A stretch of DNA of 57,197 bases from a bacterium (GCA_036382775.1 DASVHD010000035.1:92804-150000), one strand, 5' to 3'; shown: positions 1-9,492, numbered from the stretch's first letter. The notes: generated by a model not told the origin, from the letters alone. A program made the numbers and translations.

Positions 1-2979
1 TATTTTTTTGCAGATCTTAAGTGTCGCTTCGCGGTAATAGGACCGGATATTACTGGTCCAGTCATCGATCGTCTCGCAACAGAAATCACCCCGGTACATT
101 TCCAGCGCCTTCTCATACAGCCTTACGCTGTAAGTACGGTCTAGTTTCTCATGCATCTCCGCATCCTTGACGATCGCGTCGAATCGCTGCAGATCGGTTT
201 TAACGATAAACGCCGGGTTGAAATAATAGCGCTGGTTCCGGTATACGATCAGCTGCTTCGCCGGGATAACGGTCTTGCTAATTTCCTTGATCAGGTTCCT
301 CAATGACGATATTTCAACCTGCAGGCTATGTGATGCGTCATGCAGATCCTTGTCCGGCCAGAACGCGTCGACGAACTGGTCCTTGGTGCAACCGTTCTGC
401 TGGTTGACCACGAGGAAGACGAACATGGTCCGCGCATTTCTCGTACGCCAGTTCGGCGTCACGGTCCTGCCCTGCCCGTCGCGAAGCGTAAGATCGCCGA
501 GAAAACTGCAATCCAGGTCGACCGTTCCTTTGGCTGCGCTGATCGTATTGAGCAGCCGTTTTGCCTCGTAACTATCTATGGATCCAACGATGCCCGTCAG
601 ATATTCCTTGCCGATATCGTTTTTCAATCCGAATTCGATAAGCGCAATATCGATATGGCCCTCGTAGATCAAGAACGCATCGTATTCCTGGCCCTGGGCG
701 ATGGTGACGGCTTTTCCCAGTGCGCTGGCGGCCTCCTTGCGGTCATTCAGGACAAGGTATGTACCACACATCTTGTAAAAAGCGCGCATCCGCATGTACG
801 CCTGGTCAAAGCGCACGGCCTTTTTCAACGCCTTGTCATAATATCGCAGTCCATCGCGATGCTGCCCTTTTGCCTGCTGGATATCGCCGCCGACCAGGTA
901 ATATTCGATCATGGGTGCGGGCGGTGTCCTGGCCGTCAGCAGCGGTTCCAGTTCCCGCATGGTCTTTTCGCTCTCGGCGATCCGTCCCATCTGGAGATAG
1001 GTCATGGTGATACTGAGCAGGATCGATATTTTGAACAGCTTTTCATTTGACGGCACCATCCCCAGTATGCCGCGGTAGCACTCGATCGCCTTGATATAAT
1101 TCCGCTGCGCGTAGTACAGGTCGCCCTGTGCGAAAAGCCGATAAATGTCGTGTGAATGGTCATTGTAGCGGTCGGCGAATTCCCGCGCCCGTCCGAGATT
1201 GGCATCGGCTTCCATGAGGTGGTAATTGTAAATGTTCACCATTGCCGCGTCCGCGTACATTTTCCCCAGTTCAAAAAAGATCTTGCCGCTCTCGAATTGC
1301 GAGAAGATCTCCCGGAAGACTTCTTCCGCTTTCTTGTAATTGCACATCGCCCAGTACAGGTACGCCAGGTTCTTAAGGACCTGGATCTCAAGTTCAAAAT
1401 CGCCGATGCGGCGGGCAATGGCCAGGGCGTCGCCGAGATATCTCTGGGTCATGGAAAATTTTGACAGCAGCCGGTATGAGTTCCCGAAACTGACAAGGAT
1501 CTCGATCTTGCGCCTGATGTCGTTCTTGGACGTCAGCCGCAGTGCCTTCTTGAATAAGATGAGGGCTCTCTGCGGTTCTGCGATATACAGGTAGAGCGAC
1601 CCGAGTATATAATAAGCCTCACTGAGGATCCTGACATTCCCCCGACGGTGAAAGACCGCAATGATCGGCTTGATGATCTTCATCGCCTGATCGATCCGGC
1701 CCAGGTAAAGAAGCATCCGGGCTTTTTTCAGGATAAGACCGGGATAATCGGCGATCACGGTTTCGGGAAAACCGTCGATCAAGCTGACATATGATGAGTA
1801 TTCGCCGGAGAACCGCCATACCCGGTAATTCTTTTCCAGGATCCCGGCGGCTCGGCCGTAATTCTCGGCTTTCAGGAAATAGCTCACCGCCGTTGTAAGT
1901 TCACGATTTGTCAGATAGAAATTCCCCAGGGTATAATACAGCCTTTTGATCGTCCGGCTGGGATAGTATTCCCTCAGCCGGCGCAGCAGGAAATCATGGA
2001 ACAGCGGATGACAGGTGTAGCGGCTGCCGACCCGCGTGACAAAGATGTGTTCATGTTCCAGATACCCGAGCACCTTTTCCGACCTTCTCGTCTGCAGCAG
2101 GCGATTGCACACGTCCACGCTCAGAAAATCGAGGATCGAGGTGTGCATGAGGAATTTTCTTATTTCCGCGGGCTGGCTTTCAAATACTTCACCCGCGAAA
2201 TAATTGAAAATATCTTCGCCCGATGTTATGTAATTGTTGAAAGCTTCGCTTGCTCTCGACCCGCCGATGGCGCTGAGCTTCTGCAGGATGAGCTGAATGG
2301 CGGTGATCCATCCTTCGGCGTGCTCTTCAATGTGCCCGACCGTGTCGCCCGGGATCTTGAGCCCATAGACATCCCACAGCAGGGACTGCAGCTCTTTTGT
2401 CGTAAATCGCAATTGTTCCTTCTCGATCTTCAAGAGCTCCTGTTTGGCCGATAAATAGTCGAGATTCAGCCGCGGCGTGGCGCGGGATGCGATTATCACG
2501 TGAAGATTAACCGGTGCGTTGTGCAATAGATAATCGATCATGCTCGCGATCTCACGGTTATGCAGAATATGATGGTAGTCATCAAGGATGAAGAAAAAAT
2601 CATCTTTGAATTTCTCCATGAACACATTGATGAACGTGCCCACGATTATCTGGACATCCCTCGTGTACGGGATAATGCTCGCCAGCCTTTCCCCGAAACC
2701 GCTGGCATGGCGGTTCATGCCCTCGGCGACGTAACGCAGGAATGTCGCCACATCATTGTCATGGGTATCAAGATTATAAAAGAAAAAAGGAGAAGAAAGT
2801 TCCTCACAGAACTGCGACAAGAGCGTCGTCTTCCCGTAACCCGCGTCCGCGCAGACCAGTATCAGCTTTTTGTCGGTGTTGTTCCTGAGAATGTTCAGCA
2901 GCCGCTCGCGGCGCAGGATCCGGCCCCGGGCATACGGCGGCTGCAATTTGGTCAGAACCAGCGGTTTGGATTCAGTCAT
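1..2979 (-). CDS. MalT-like STAND ATPase / TPR / BTAD transcriptional activator (C-terminus cut by window edge)
   Basis: My own reading of the minus strand gives an open frame from ATG at 2979 to the left edge (993 codons, no stop), so the C-terminus is missing. Residues 44-52 hold a Walker A loop (GYGKTT) and about 129-134 a hydrophobic strand ending in DD (Walker B). Then follows the MalT-type ATPase region (ASRATPRLNL, TTKELQSLLWD) and a long run of TPR-like helices (about 380-800). From about residue 825 there is an OmpR-type winged helix (NARTMFVFLV, DAFWPD, SLQVEISSLR) leading into a bacterial transcriptional activator domain. This is the layout of large signal-integrating activators of the MalT/AfsR (SARP) kind; ligand and targets cannot be told. 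Its ATG overlaps the stop of the nitroreductase gene (ATGA), so the two are probably translationally coupled. Confidence 0.85.
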   Translation of the reverse strand, partial: MTESKPLVLTKLQPPYARGRILRRERLLNILRNNTDKKLILVCADAGYGKTTLLSQFCEELSSPFFFYNLDTHDNDVATFLRYVAEGMNRHASGFGERLASIIPYTRDVQIIVGTFINVFMEKFKDDFFFILDDYHHILHNREIASMIDYLLHNAPVNLHVIIASRATPRLNLDYLSAKQELLKIEKEQLRFTTKELQSLLWDVYGLKIPGDTVGHIEEHAEGWITAIQLILQKLSAIGGSRASEAFNNYITSGEDIFNYFAGEVFESQPAEIRKFLMHTSILDFLSVDVCNRLLQTRRSEKVLGYLEHEHIFVTRVGSRYTCHPLFHDFLLRRLREYYPSRTIKRLYYTLGNFYLTNRELTTAVSYFLKAENYGRAAGILEKNYRVWRFSGEYSSYVSLIDGFPETVIADYPGLILKKARMLLYLGRIDQAMKIIKPIIAVFHRRGNVRILSEAYYILGSLYLYIAEPQRALILFKKALRLTSKNDIRRKIEILVSFGNSYRLLSKFSMTQRYLGDALAIARRIGDFELEIQVLKNLAYLYWAMCNYKKAEEVFREIFSQFESGKIFFELGKMYADAAMVNIYNYHLMEADANLGRAREFADRYNDHSHDIYRLFAQGDLYYAQRNYIKAIECYRGILGMVPSNEKLFKISILLSITMTYLQMGRIAESEKTMRELEPLLTARTPPAPMIEYYLVGGDIQQAKGQHRDGLRYYDKALKKAVRFDQAYMRMRAFYKMCGTYLVLNDRKEAASALGKAVTIAQGQEYDAFLIYEGHIDIALIEFGLKNDIGKEYLTGIVGSIDSYEAKRLLNTISAAKGTVDLDCSFLGDLTLRDGQGRTVTPNWRTRNARTMFVFLVVNQQNGCTKDQFVDAFWPDKDLHDASHSLQVEISSLRNLIKEISKTVIPAKQLIVYRNQRYYFNPAFIVKTDLQRFDAIVKDAEMHEKLDRTYSVRLYEKALEMYRGDFCCETIDDWTSNIRSYYREATLKICKKI

Positions 2980-3917
2980 GAAAACCGGGGCTGGCGGGCT
3001 TGAGTTTTTTTTAAGAAATGGCTCTGGAACCATTTAAATCCGTATTCTTCCATGATCGTCATGAACTCATCGTTGTTGTCAGGCATAATATCCGCCCGGT
3101 AATGAAGTCCAAAGTAGCGCTGCGCCGCGTTTATATAACCGGTTTTGCGGATACGTTCAATGCACTTTTTGGCGAACCGCTCACCTTCAACTTTCGCGCA
3201 TACCTCATAGATGGTCTTTAAACGGCCGCTGGTAATATCCACCTTCAGGTTGGAATATTTTTCATTGAATGCGTCCTTTAGTTCCCGCGCTTTAAGCCGA
3301 TGGTACTTGTTATTGTGGACGATGACTTCCGGACTAAGTTTCTTGCGCGGATGCAAGGTTCCCCGCGGATAACCCAGGCACACCAGAACGACCGGGAACA
3401 CGCACCGGGGAAGCCGGAACATGGTCCGCAGCCTCCTGAAACATTCCAGCACCGTGCCGATGTATACTGAACCCAAACCCATGGCGTCGGCCGCGGTACA
3501 AACCGTTTGCGCGCAGACCACCGTATCCTGGAAAGAGATCCAGAAATGGCGGAATGATCTTGTTGCCGAAAACGGCGCGCATTCGATCTGGGCCCATTGC
3601 CTGATCCGGTTCCAGTCAATGCAGAATAAAAGGTCGACCGGAGCGCGGGCGATGAAATCCTGGTCGCAGAGGTCCGCCAGCTCCCGCTTGGATGAAGCCG
3701 ATGTCACCTTGATGATAGAGTAAGGTTGCAGGTTGCCGCCGGTCGCCGCGTGAGTACCCGCCATGAGTATCGTCTTGATAACCCGGGCCGGAACTTTTCT
3801 GTTTAAAAAACTGCGGCAGCTTGCCCGTTCCATTAGCGATCTGACGGTCTGATCACGGCACGTTCCGCGCGTCAACGTCTCCGCGCCGTGATGGGACGGC
3901 CATTTCCGACCGGGCAT
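2976..3917 (-). CDS. nitroreductase-family flavoprotein with C-terminal extension
   Basis: Predicted FMN-dependent oxidoreductase of 313 aa. The nitroreductase fold is recognisable from about residue 29 (ERASCRSFLNRKVP, the usual SxRxF entry), through GTHAATGGNLQPY (FMN/substrate loop) to AADAMGLGSVYIG and the PVVLVCLGYP strand. About 100 residues follow that are charged and not typical of small nitroreductases; they might bind a partner or cofactor. The ATG at 3917 is chosen because a consensus promoter ends only 5 bases before it, which would give a leaderless mRNA; a TTG at residue 15 is an alternative. The stop overlaps the start of the BTAD regulator by ATGA. The substrate is unknown. 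Confidence 0.8.
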   Translation of the reverse strand: MPGRKWPSHHGAETLTRGTCRDQTVRSLMERASCRSFLNRKVPARVIKTILMAGTHAATGGNLQPYSIIKVTSASSKRELADLCDQDFIARAPVDLLFCIDWNRIRQWAQIECAPFSATRSFRHFWISFQDTVVCAQTVCTAADAMGLGSVYIGTVLECFRRLRTMFRLPRCVFPVVLVCLGYPRGTLHPRKKLSPEVIVHNNKYHRLKARELKDAFNEKYSNLKVDITSGRLKTIYEVCAKVEGERFAKKCIERIRKTGYINAAQRYFGLHYRADIMPDNNDEFMTIMEEYGFKWFQSHFLKKTQARQPRFS

Positions 3918-3922
3918 ATTCC

Positions 3923-3950
3923 ATTATATGTAATGCCGCTTTGCTGTCAA
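3923..3950 (-). promoter_or_regulatory. promoter of the nitroreductase-regulator operon
   Basis: On the minus strand TTGACA (3945-3950) and TATAAT (3923-3928) are separated by 16 bases, a perfect sigma70-type match. The start codon at 3917 lies 5 bases after the -10 box, so the transcript should begin at or next to the ATG. Confidence 0.8.
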
Positions 3951-3994
3951 CCGTGTACCTGGCGCTGTAGTACGCGATCCCCGATGGAACCGTC

Positions 3995-4022
3995 TTGCAA
4001 TCAGGGATTTTCTGGATACAAT
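3995..4022 (+). promoter_or_regulatory. promoter of the outer-membrane barrel gene
   Basis: TTGCAA (3995-4000), 16 bases, TACAAT (4017-4022). The same GATACAAT-type -10 recurs before larC and the PpiD-like gene. A Shine-Dalgarno AAGGAG follows at 4030-4035. Confidence 0.65.
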
Positions 4023-4040
4023 AATCCACAAGGAGATGCC

Positions 4041-4550
4041 ATGAAAAAATACATCGTATTGTTCATACTAATATCGACTTTTGTGTGCCTTGAAGCCAAA
4101 AGTCTGAGACGGTCAACGCTGCCCCTGCTTGAGATCGGCCCTAAGGCGAGCCTGTATATTTCGAATGATATTGCGCTGGGTATCGGCGCCGAATTGGTCT
4201 GCAACCCCGTCCGGAATATAGGCATCAGACTGGATGTCACAGAATTACGTTTTGGCGGCAATACTATATTTTACTTAAACTGCAATTCATCACTTGATGG
4301 TTTGTTCTACATACCCATGCGTGGGTTCGAACCATATGTCCACGGCGGTGTGGGATTCATGTTCGTCGATAATGAAGGCTCTGCCGGCAGCAGTACGTCG
4401 TTCACGATGCGCTTTGGCATGGGTGGTTTGTTCCCAATCAATAACCGTACCAATTTTTTCGTTGAACCAGGCATCGTCGTCGAAGACCTTGGAGACAATA
4501 CTAATGCCATTTTCCGGCTCTCGTTCGGAGCCCGCTTCGGCGTGTTATGA
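4041..4550 (+). CDS. small outer-membrane beta-barrel protein
   Basis: 169 aa. ATG at 4041 follows AAGGAG by 5 bases; longer in-frame extensions upstream run through the promoter and are rejected. Residues 1-19 are a signal peptide (MKKYIVLFILISTFVCLEA). The mature part has alternating polar/hydrophobic strands rich in Gly and aromatics (IGIRLDVTELRF, YVHGGVGFMFV, MRFGMGGLF) and ends in RLSFGARFGVL, as in eight-stranded barrels of the OmpW/OprF-N type. No enzymatic motif is seen, so a structural or adhesion role at the outer membrane is the most that can be inferred. A single gene with its own promoter. Confidence 0.7.
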   Translation: MKKYIVLFILISTFVCLEAKSLRRSTLPLLEIGPKASLYISNDIALGIGAELVCNPVRNIGIRLDVTELRFGGNTIFYLNCNSSLDGLFYIPMRGFEPYVHGGVGFMFVDNEGSAGSSTSFTMRFGMGGLFPINNRTNFFVEPGIVVEDLGDNTNAIFRLSFGARFGVL

Positions 4551-4612
4551 GAAAAGAATCCCGGCCGTAAGTCATAATATACTTCCTCGATACTGCGGTA
4601 TGTGACTGATCC

Positions 4613-5875
4613 TTGCTAAACAACATCCTTCGTAAAACCACCAAAGCTTCAGCGACCTATCGGCAGAACCTCAAACTGTTCTCACTGAACGCCCGATTAT
4701 TCCTTGTCGGTACGTTCTTCATGGGGATGGGTTTTTCCGGTTTCATGCTGCTGTTCAACCTGTATCTCAAAGCCCTTGGTTTCCCGGAAGGACGGATCGG
4801 CAATATCATAACCGCTTCGACGCTCGGTACGCTCATCATGGCGGTCCCGGCATCCGCCCTGATCCGGTCGTTTTCCATAAAAAAGATCCTGATCATAGCG
4901 ACCCCGATCTCGGTCCTTTCCTATGCCCTGATCGTAACCACGACCAGCTACTCGATCCTGTTGACCGGCGGTCTGGTATCCGGACTAGCCACGTCCTTTT
5001 TCCAGGTCGCCGCGGCGCCGTTTTTCATGCGCCATTCGACCCCCCAGGAACGGCCCTATCTGTTCAGTTTAAATTTCGCGTCTTCACTGATCGCCGGTGT
5101 CATTGGCAGCTTTCTTGGCGGATATTTGCCGGGGCTGATCGAAAGCACAGGCCTTTCGGTGATCACGACTTACCGTTTCACGTTGTACATATTCGGCGGT
5201 CTCGTTTTTGTGGCGATCATCCCCTATTTGCTCATGAGAGATGTAAAGCCGGATTCCAGCGTGTCACAGAGGGACCTTAACCAGGCGGTCAGGAATGCCG
5301 GCATTTTGGCGCCGTTGACGACCGATCGTGCCACGATCATCAAGCTGTTCCTCCCCAATCTGGTCACCGGTCTGGGCGCGGGTCTGAGCATACCGTTCAT
5401 CAACCTGTATTTCAAAAGCGTTTTTTCTTTATCTACGCATTTGATCGGTATCTTTTACAGTTTATCGCAGATCGCTATGATCATGGGTCTGCTGATGGCT
5501 CCCCTCTTTGCTGAAAAGATCGGCAAGATCATGACGGTCGTCCTATCCCAGCTTTTTTCCATCCCCTTTTTAATTATCATGGGGCTCACCCATAGCCTTC
5601 CTTTCGCCGTCGCGGCTTTTCTCGTCCGCGCGTCGCTTATGAACATGGCTCAACCGCTGTTCACGAACTATGCGATGGAACGCGTGCGGAGCGAGGAGCA
5701 GCCGCTGACCAACGCGCTGCTGGTCATCGCCTGGACCGCCGGTCGGGGCTTGAGCGCCAGTTTCGGCGGACTGCTGATCGAACGCTACACTTATGCCGTT
5801 CCTTTTTTCGGCACGAGCCTGTTGTATCTGGTATCGACAGCACTGATCTTTTATTTTTTTAAAAAACTCTCGTAG
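4613..5875 (+). CDS. MFS transporter
   Basis: 420 aa, twelve hydrophobic segments in two halves joined by a polar loop at about residues 205-230 (MRDVKPDSSVSQRDLNQ), the layout of the major facilitator superfamily. GMGFSGFMLLFNLYLKALG in helix 1 and the repeated half-structure support this. The start is uncertain: TTG at 4613 is the first usable codon and gives a normal amphipathic N-terminus, while ATG at residue 37 would cut helix 1. The next gene begins 8 bases after its stop with a strong AGGAGG, so it is likely co-transcribed with the peptidase; import of peptides or efflux are both possible. Substrate not assignable. Confidence 0.8.
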   Translation: MLNNILRKTTKASATYRQNLKLFSLNARLFLVGTFFMGMGFSGFMLLFNLYLKALGFPEGRIGNIITASTLGTLIMAVPASALIRSFSIKKILIIATPISVLSYALIVTTTSYSILLTGGLVSGLATSFFQVAAAPFFMRHSTPQERPYLFSLNFASSLIAGVIGSFLGGYLPGLIESTGLSVITTYRFTLYIFGGLVFVAIIPYLLMRDVKPDSSVSQRDLNQAVRNAGILAPLTTDRATIIKLFLPNLVTGLGAGLSIPFINLYFKSVFSLSTHLIGIFYSLSQIAMIMGLLMAPLFAEKIGKIMTVVLSQLFSIPFLIIMGLTHSLPFAVAAFLVRASLMNMAQPLFTNYAMERVRSEEQPLTNALLVIAWTAGRGLSASFGGLLIERYTYAVPFFGTSLLYLVSTALIFYFFKKLS

Positions 5876-5883
5876 GAGGCACC

Positions 5884-7968
5884 ATGCATATCCTGATGAT
5901 GATCTTGGCCATTACCGCCGCGGGTGGCGACCAGGGCAGTCCCGTTGCCCCGGTAGCCAAGCGGACACCGAAGGTGGACACGCTTTTTGGCGATATCAGG
6001 ACCGACGATTACTATTGGCTCCGCGACCGGGATGACCCCGCCGTCCGCGCATATCTGGAAGCGGAAAATGCTTATGCCCAGCAGGTGATGGCACCAACCG
6101 AATCGCTGCAGGAAGCTTTGTTCCAGGAAATGGTCGGCCGGATCCAGGAGACCGACCAATCCGTGCCCGAGAAATTTGGCGACTGCTTTTATTACACCCG
6201 TACCGTGGAAGACAAACAATATCCACTCTATTGCCGTAAACAAGGTTCGCTTGATGCTCGTGAGGAGATCATTCTTGACCAGAATACAATGGCCGCGGGT
6301 CATGCCTATTTCGATCTGGGCGTGGTCCGGCCCAGCCCCAATAACGCCATGATCGCCTATACGGTCGACACCACGGGGAACGAGCAGTACACAATGTATA
6401 TCAAGGATCTGACCGGAGACAGCCTGATCCATGATCAGCTCCCGGAGATCGAATACAATGTTGAATGGGCGCTTGATGACCGCACGATCTTTTACATGAC
6501 CTGCGATCAGACTTATCGCCCCTACCGTCTGTATCGCCACCAGATCCTCAGCCACGGCAAAGACCGCCTTTTATATCAGGAAGATGACGCGATGTTCTAT
6601 ATGGACATCAAGATCACAAGAAGCCGGCAGTTCCTGCTGATGACCCTGGGCAGCAAGACAACGACCGAGATCCGCTGCCTGAGCACGGATTTGCCGCAAG
6701 GATACTTAAAGACTATAGTACCCCGCCGGCATGGCATTGAATGTTATGTTGAACATCAGGGCAAATTTTTCTATATCATGACCAATGACCAGGCGCCGAA
6801 CTTCAAGATCATGAGGACGCCGATCACCGGCAGCAGCGCCCCATGGAGCGAGATGGTGCCGGCCAGCGATTCCATATTCATTGAAGCGATTAATGCTTTC
6901 CAGAATTTCGTTGTCGTTTCGGAACGCATTCAGGGATTGCCGCAGCTGCTGGTCATAAACGTTAAGACCGGCAGCCGGCATTACATCAAGTTCAATGAAC
7001 CGGCTTATGCGTGCTGGGTGAACCGGAACCCCGAGTATCACACTAGCGTGGTGCGTTATACCTACTCGTCGTTCGTCACGCCGACGACGGTGATCGATTA
7101 CGACATGACCGATCAAACTTCAACGGTAAAAAAGGAGGATCTGATCAGGGGATATGACCGATCACTATACATCACGGAGAGGATCCTGGCCCGCGCACCG
7201 GACGGTAAGGGCATCCCCATCGTGATGGTCTATAAGAAAGGATCGCGCGGCAATGGACCAAGCCCGCTGGTGCTTGAAGGGTATGGAGCCTATGGCAGCT
7301 CTGAAGACCCCTATTTTTCTTCTGCCCAGCTGAGCCTGCTGGACCGCGGTTTCATCTGCGCGCTCGCCGCGGTTCGAGGCGGCGGCGAAATGGGAAGGCA
7401 ATGGTACGAGCACGGCAAGATCCTGAATAAAAAAAATACTTTCACTGATTTTATCGCCTGCGCCGAGCACTTGATCGACAGCGGATATACGTCCCGCCGG
7501 CAATTGGTGATCGAAGGCGGGAGCGCCGGGGGGTTGTTGATCGGAGCCGTGCTCAATATGAGACCGGATCTGTTTTTCCAGGCCGTGGCCCAGGTCCCCT
7601 TTGTCGATGTCCTCAACACCATGCTCGACCCATCGATCCCTTTGACGGTCACTGAATACGAAGAATGGGGAGATCCGCATATCGAAAAGAATTATTTCTA
7701 TATCCGATCGTACTCGCCGTATGACAACGTAAGCGCTCAGGCTTACCCCCACATGCTGGTGACCGCCAGCCTCAACGATCCCCGGGTAGGTTACTGGGAA
7801 CCGGCCAAATGGGTGGCACGGCTGAGAGCTCAAAAGAGCGGCACCAACCTTCTGCTCTTCAAGACGAACATGGGTGCCGGACACAGCGGCGTCAGCGGTC
7901 GGTATGAGCGGTTCCGGGAAAGAGCTTATGAATTCGCTTTTATCATATCCCTCATGAAGATCCGTTGA
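5884..7968 (+). CDS. oligopeptidase B-type prolyl oligopeptidase (S9A)
   Basis: 694 aa serine peptidase. The catalytic serine lies in EGGSAGG (Ser547), Asp632 in SLNDPRVGYW and His667 in GAGHSG, the order and spacing of family S9A. The N-terminal two thirds form the beta-propeller typical of the family (YYWLRDRDDPAVRAYLEAEN at about 40 is the hallmark entry). GRQWYEHGKILNKKNTF is characteristic of oligopeptidase B, which cuts peptides after basic residues. Residues 1-14 (MHILMMILAITAAG) look like a short signal peptide, so it may act in the periplasm. The ATG has AGGAGG five bases upstream and follows the MFS gene by 8 bases. Confidence 0.92.
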   Translation: MHILMMILAITAAGGDQGSPVAPVAKRTPKVDTLFGDIRTDDYYWLRDRDDPAVRAYLEAENAYAQQVMAPTESLQEALFQEMVGRIQETDQSVPEKFGDCFYYTRTVEDKQYPLYCRKQGSLDAREEIILDQNTMAAGHAYFDLGVVRPSPNNAMIAYTVDTTGNEQYTMYIKDLTGDSLIHDQLPEIEYNVEWALDDRTIFYMTCDQTYRPYRLYRHQILSHGKDRLLYQEDDAMFYMDIKITRSRQFLLMTLGSKTTTEIRCLSTDLPQGYLKTIVPRRHGIECYVEHQGKFFYIMTNDQAPNFKIMRTPITGSSAPWSEMVPASDSIFIEAINAFQNFVVVSERIQGLPQLLVINVKTGSRHYIKFNEPAYACWVNRNPEYHTSVVRYTYSSFVTPTTVIDYDMTDQTSTVKKEDLIRGYDRSLYITERILARAPDGKGIPIVMVYKKGSRGNGPSPLVLEGYGAYGSSEDPYFSSAQLSLLDRGFICALAAVRGGGEMGRQWYEHGKILNKKNTFTDFIACAEHLIDSGYTSRRQLVIEGGSAGGLLIGAVLNMRPDLFFQAVAQVPFVDVLNTMLDPSIPLTVTEYEEWGDPHIEKNYFYIRSYSPYDNVSAQAYPHMLVTASLNDPRVGYWEPAKWVARLRAQKSGTNLLLFKTNMGAGHSGVSGRYERFRERAYEFAFIISLMKIR

Positions 7969-7981
7969 TCACACGCTATCG

Positions 7982-8010
7982 ATTGACAGATAAGGCTTTT
8001 TGAATATATT
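7982..8010 (+). promoter_or_regulatory. promoter of the TPR/coiled-coil gene
   Basis: TTGACA (7982-7987), 17 bases, TATATT (8005-8010). ATG codons follow at 8012 and 8018, so the mRNA would be leaderless or nearly so. Confidence 0.6.
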
Positions 8011-8017
8011 TATGGTA

Positions 8018-9340
8018 ATGATCCCGGATAAAACGAGCAAGGAGATCACTCAGATCGTAAAGAACGCGGGTGATCTTGAGATCAAGGGGAAAACCAAGGA
8101 AGCGATCGTCGAGTATGAACGGGCGGTGAAGGTCTGCCCGTCCGACGGCAACCTGTTCAACCACCTCGGCGATCTGTACATCAAGGTCAACCGCATCAAG
8201 GAAGCCGTTGATGCCTACATGAAAGGCATTGATATTTTCCGTAATGATAATTTCTACCGCAACGCGCTGGGCATCTGCAAAAAGGTGTTAAGGTACGATC
8301 CGGGCAATCTCGAGATCAACCTTATCATCGCGAAATTGCTGGTCGAACTGGATGAAAAAAGCGACGCGTCGATCTACCTTTTTTCTTATATCGAGCGGCA
8401 GATGGCATTGGGCAAGAAAAAAGAAGTCATGCAGGCTATTGAGTACCTTAAGGAACTAAAGCTGGCAGACCGAAGGTTTTCGGACAAGATGGCGCAAATA
8501 TATGAAGAAGTCGGTGAGCCAGCTAAGGCAGCGGATGTGAAAAAAGAACCGGTCAAACCCGCTCCCGCCGCAAAGCCTGTTCATGAGATCCACGAGGTAA
8601 TGACGCCCCCGCTTCTATCCGAAGAAAAAAGGGATTCTGCGGAAGTATATGATTTTCAGCCGGTTCTCGACGATCTGAATCGGAACGAAAGGCTGCTCAC
8701 CGGCACGGTGGAAAAACTGGGCGGCACGGTCCAGGATATTGAAAGGGTGATCCTCGAGCTCCGCAAGGCCATGCGCCTTGACGAGATCATTTCAGCCCTG
8801 GACAAATCCCTTACGATCTTTTCCGATGAACAGAAAAAAACCATCGCTCTCCTCCAAAAATCACTGAGCAGTAACATCGAGACACTGCAAAAATCTGTCA
8901 GCTCGCACCAGCAGAGCGCCGAAAAGAGCAGCCACGAGCAGCAGCAGTTGTTCAAAGACCTGGAAGCGGCCCTGGCCACTCTCAACAAAAACCAGACATA
9001 CCTGTCCCAGGAGATCTCGCGCAACCTGGAAAAGGTGAGCGTCAGCTTCAATACAACCGCGGACCGAAGCATGCAAGAGATCAAATCCATGATGACTCAC
9101 TATGAAAAAGCGACGAACGACATGGTCTGCAGCCTGAGCGAAACGAAAGAATGCAATACATCGCTCATCAAACTTTTCGAAGACACCAAAACCGGGATCC
9201 TGACGCTTAACGGTTCCCTGATCAAGTTCATCGCGGCCCAGGAAACAAAAGAGAAAAAATTCACGCGCAACATCTACATCATCATCGGCCTTGCCGGCGC
9301 CATTGGCATCCTGCTGATTCTTTCCCTGATATTCAAATAA
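8018..9340 (+). CDS. TPR protein with long coiled coil and C-terminal membrane anchor
   Basis: About 440 aa. An N-terminal tetratricopeptide region (residues 5-170; AIVEYERAVKVCPSDGNLFN, HLGDLYIKVNRIKEAVDAY) is followed by a Pro/Ala/Lys-rich linker, then about 180 residues of heptad-like coiled coil, and a single membrane helix at the very end (IYIIIGLAGAIGILLILSLIFK). A tail-anchored scaffold with its body in the cytoplasm is likely. Start is ambiguous: TTG 8000, ATG 8012 or ATG 8018; 8018 is preferred because the promoter -10 box ends at 8010. No Shine-Dalgarno is seen. Function unknown; similar TPR scaffolds organise envelope or motility machinery. Confidence 0.75.
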   Translation: MIPDKTSKEITQIVKNAGDLEIKGKTKEAIVEYERAVKVCPSDGNLFNHLGDLYIKVNRIKEAVDAYMKGIDIFRNDNFYRNALGICKKVLRYDPGNLEINLIIAKLLVELDEKSDASIYLFSYIERQMALGKKKEVMQAIEYLKELKLADRRFSDKMAQIYEEVGEPAKAADVKKEPVKPAPAAKPVHEIHEVMTPPLLSEEKRDSAEVYDFQPVLDDLNRNERLLTGTVEKLGGTVQDIERVILELRKAMRLDEIISALDKSLTIFSDEQKKTIALLQKSLSSNIETLQKSVSSHQQSAEKSSHEQQQLFKDLEAALATLNKNQTYLSQEISRNLEKVSVSFNTTADRSMQEIKSMMTHYEKATNDMVCSLSETKECNTSLIKLFEDTKTGILTLNGSLIKFIAAQETKEKKFTRNIYIIIGLAGAIGILLILSLIFK

Positions 9341-9345
9341 CCATA

Positions 9346-9492
9346 CTAGCCTGATACCCGGCGGTCATAACGCTGGATCATGATCCCGGCCACGATCAAA
9401 ACGAGCCCCAGGATCGCGGGCGCCCTTATCGTCTCCCCCGCAGTGAAGCGGATGATCACGAATGATGAAGCGGACATCGATGTGAAGGTTAC
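9346..9492 (-). pseudogene. remnant of an EamA/DMT-family transporter C-terminus
   Basis: Between two minus-strand genes' worth of silence, a 48-codon open stretch ends in TAG at 9346. It reads SASSFVIIRFTAGETIRAP, then a hydrophobic helix AILGLVLIVAGIMIQRY, which is how the last helix of EamA drug/metabolite transporters looks (GE turn, then ILG..LI.AGI). The frame is closed upstream by TGA at 9493-9495 and no start or Shine-Dalgarno exists, so this is the last trace of a deleted gene. Assignment rests on a short match and is tentative. Confidence 0.45.

Noticed and set aside
340-1050. Long plus-strand open frame
   Set aside because: It is opposite the BTAD regulator, which has coherent domains in the minus frame; the plus frame has no recognisable motif or Shine-Dalgarno.
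4551-4612. Promoter for the MFS gene
   Set aside because: ATAATA-like words are present but no -35 at the proper distance; transcription could come from the barrel gene.
5851-6555. 234-codon minus-strand frame
   Set aside because: Shadow of the oligopeptidase B gene, whose catalytic triad is clear.
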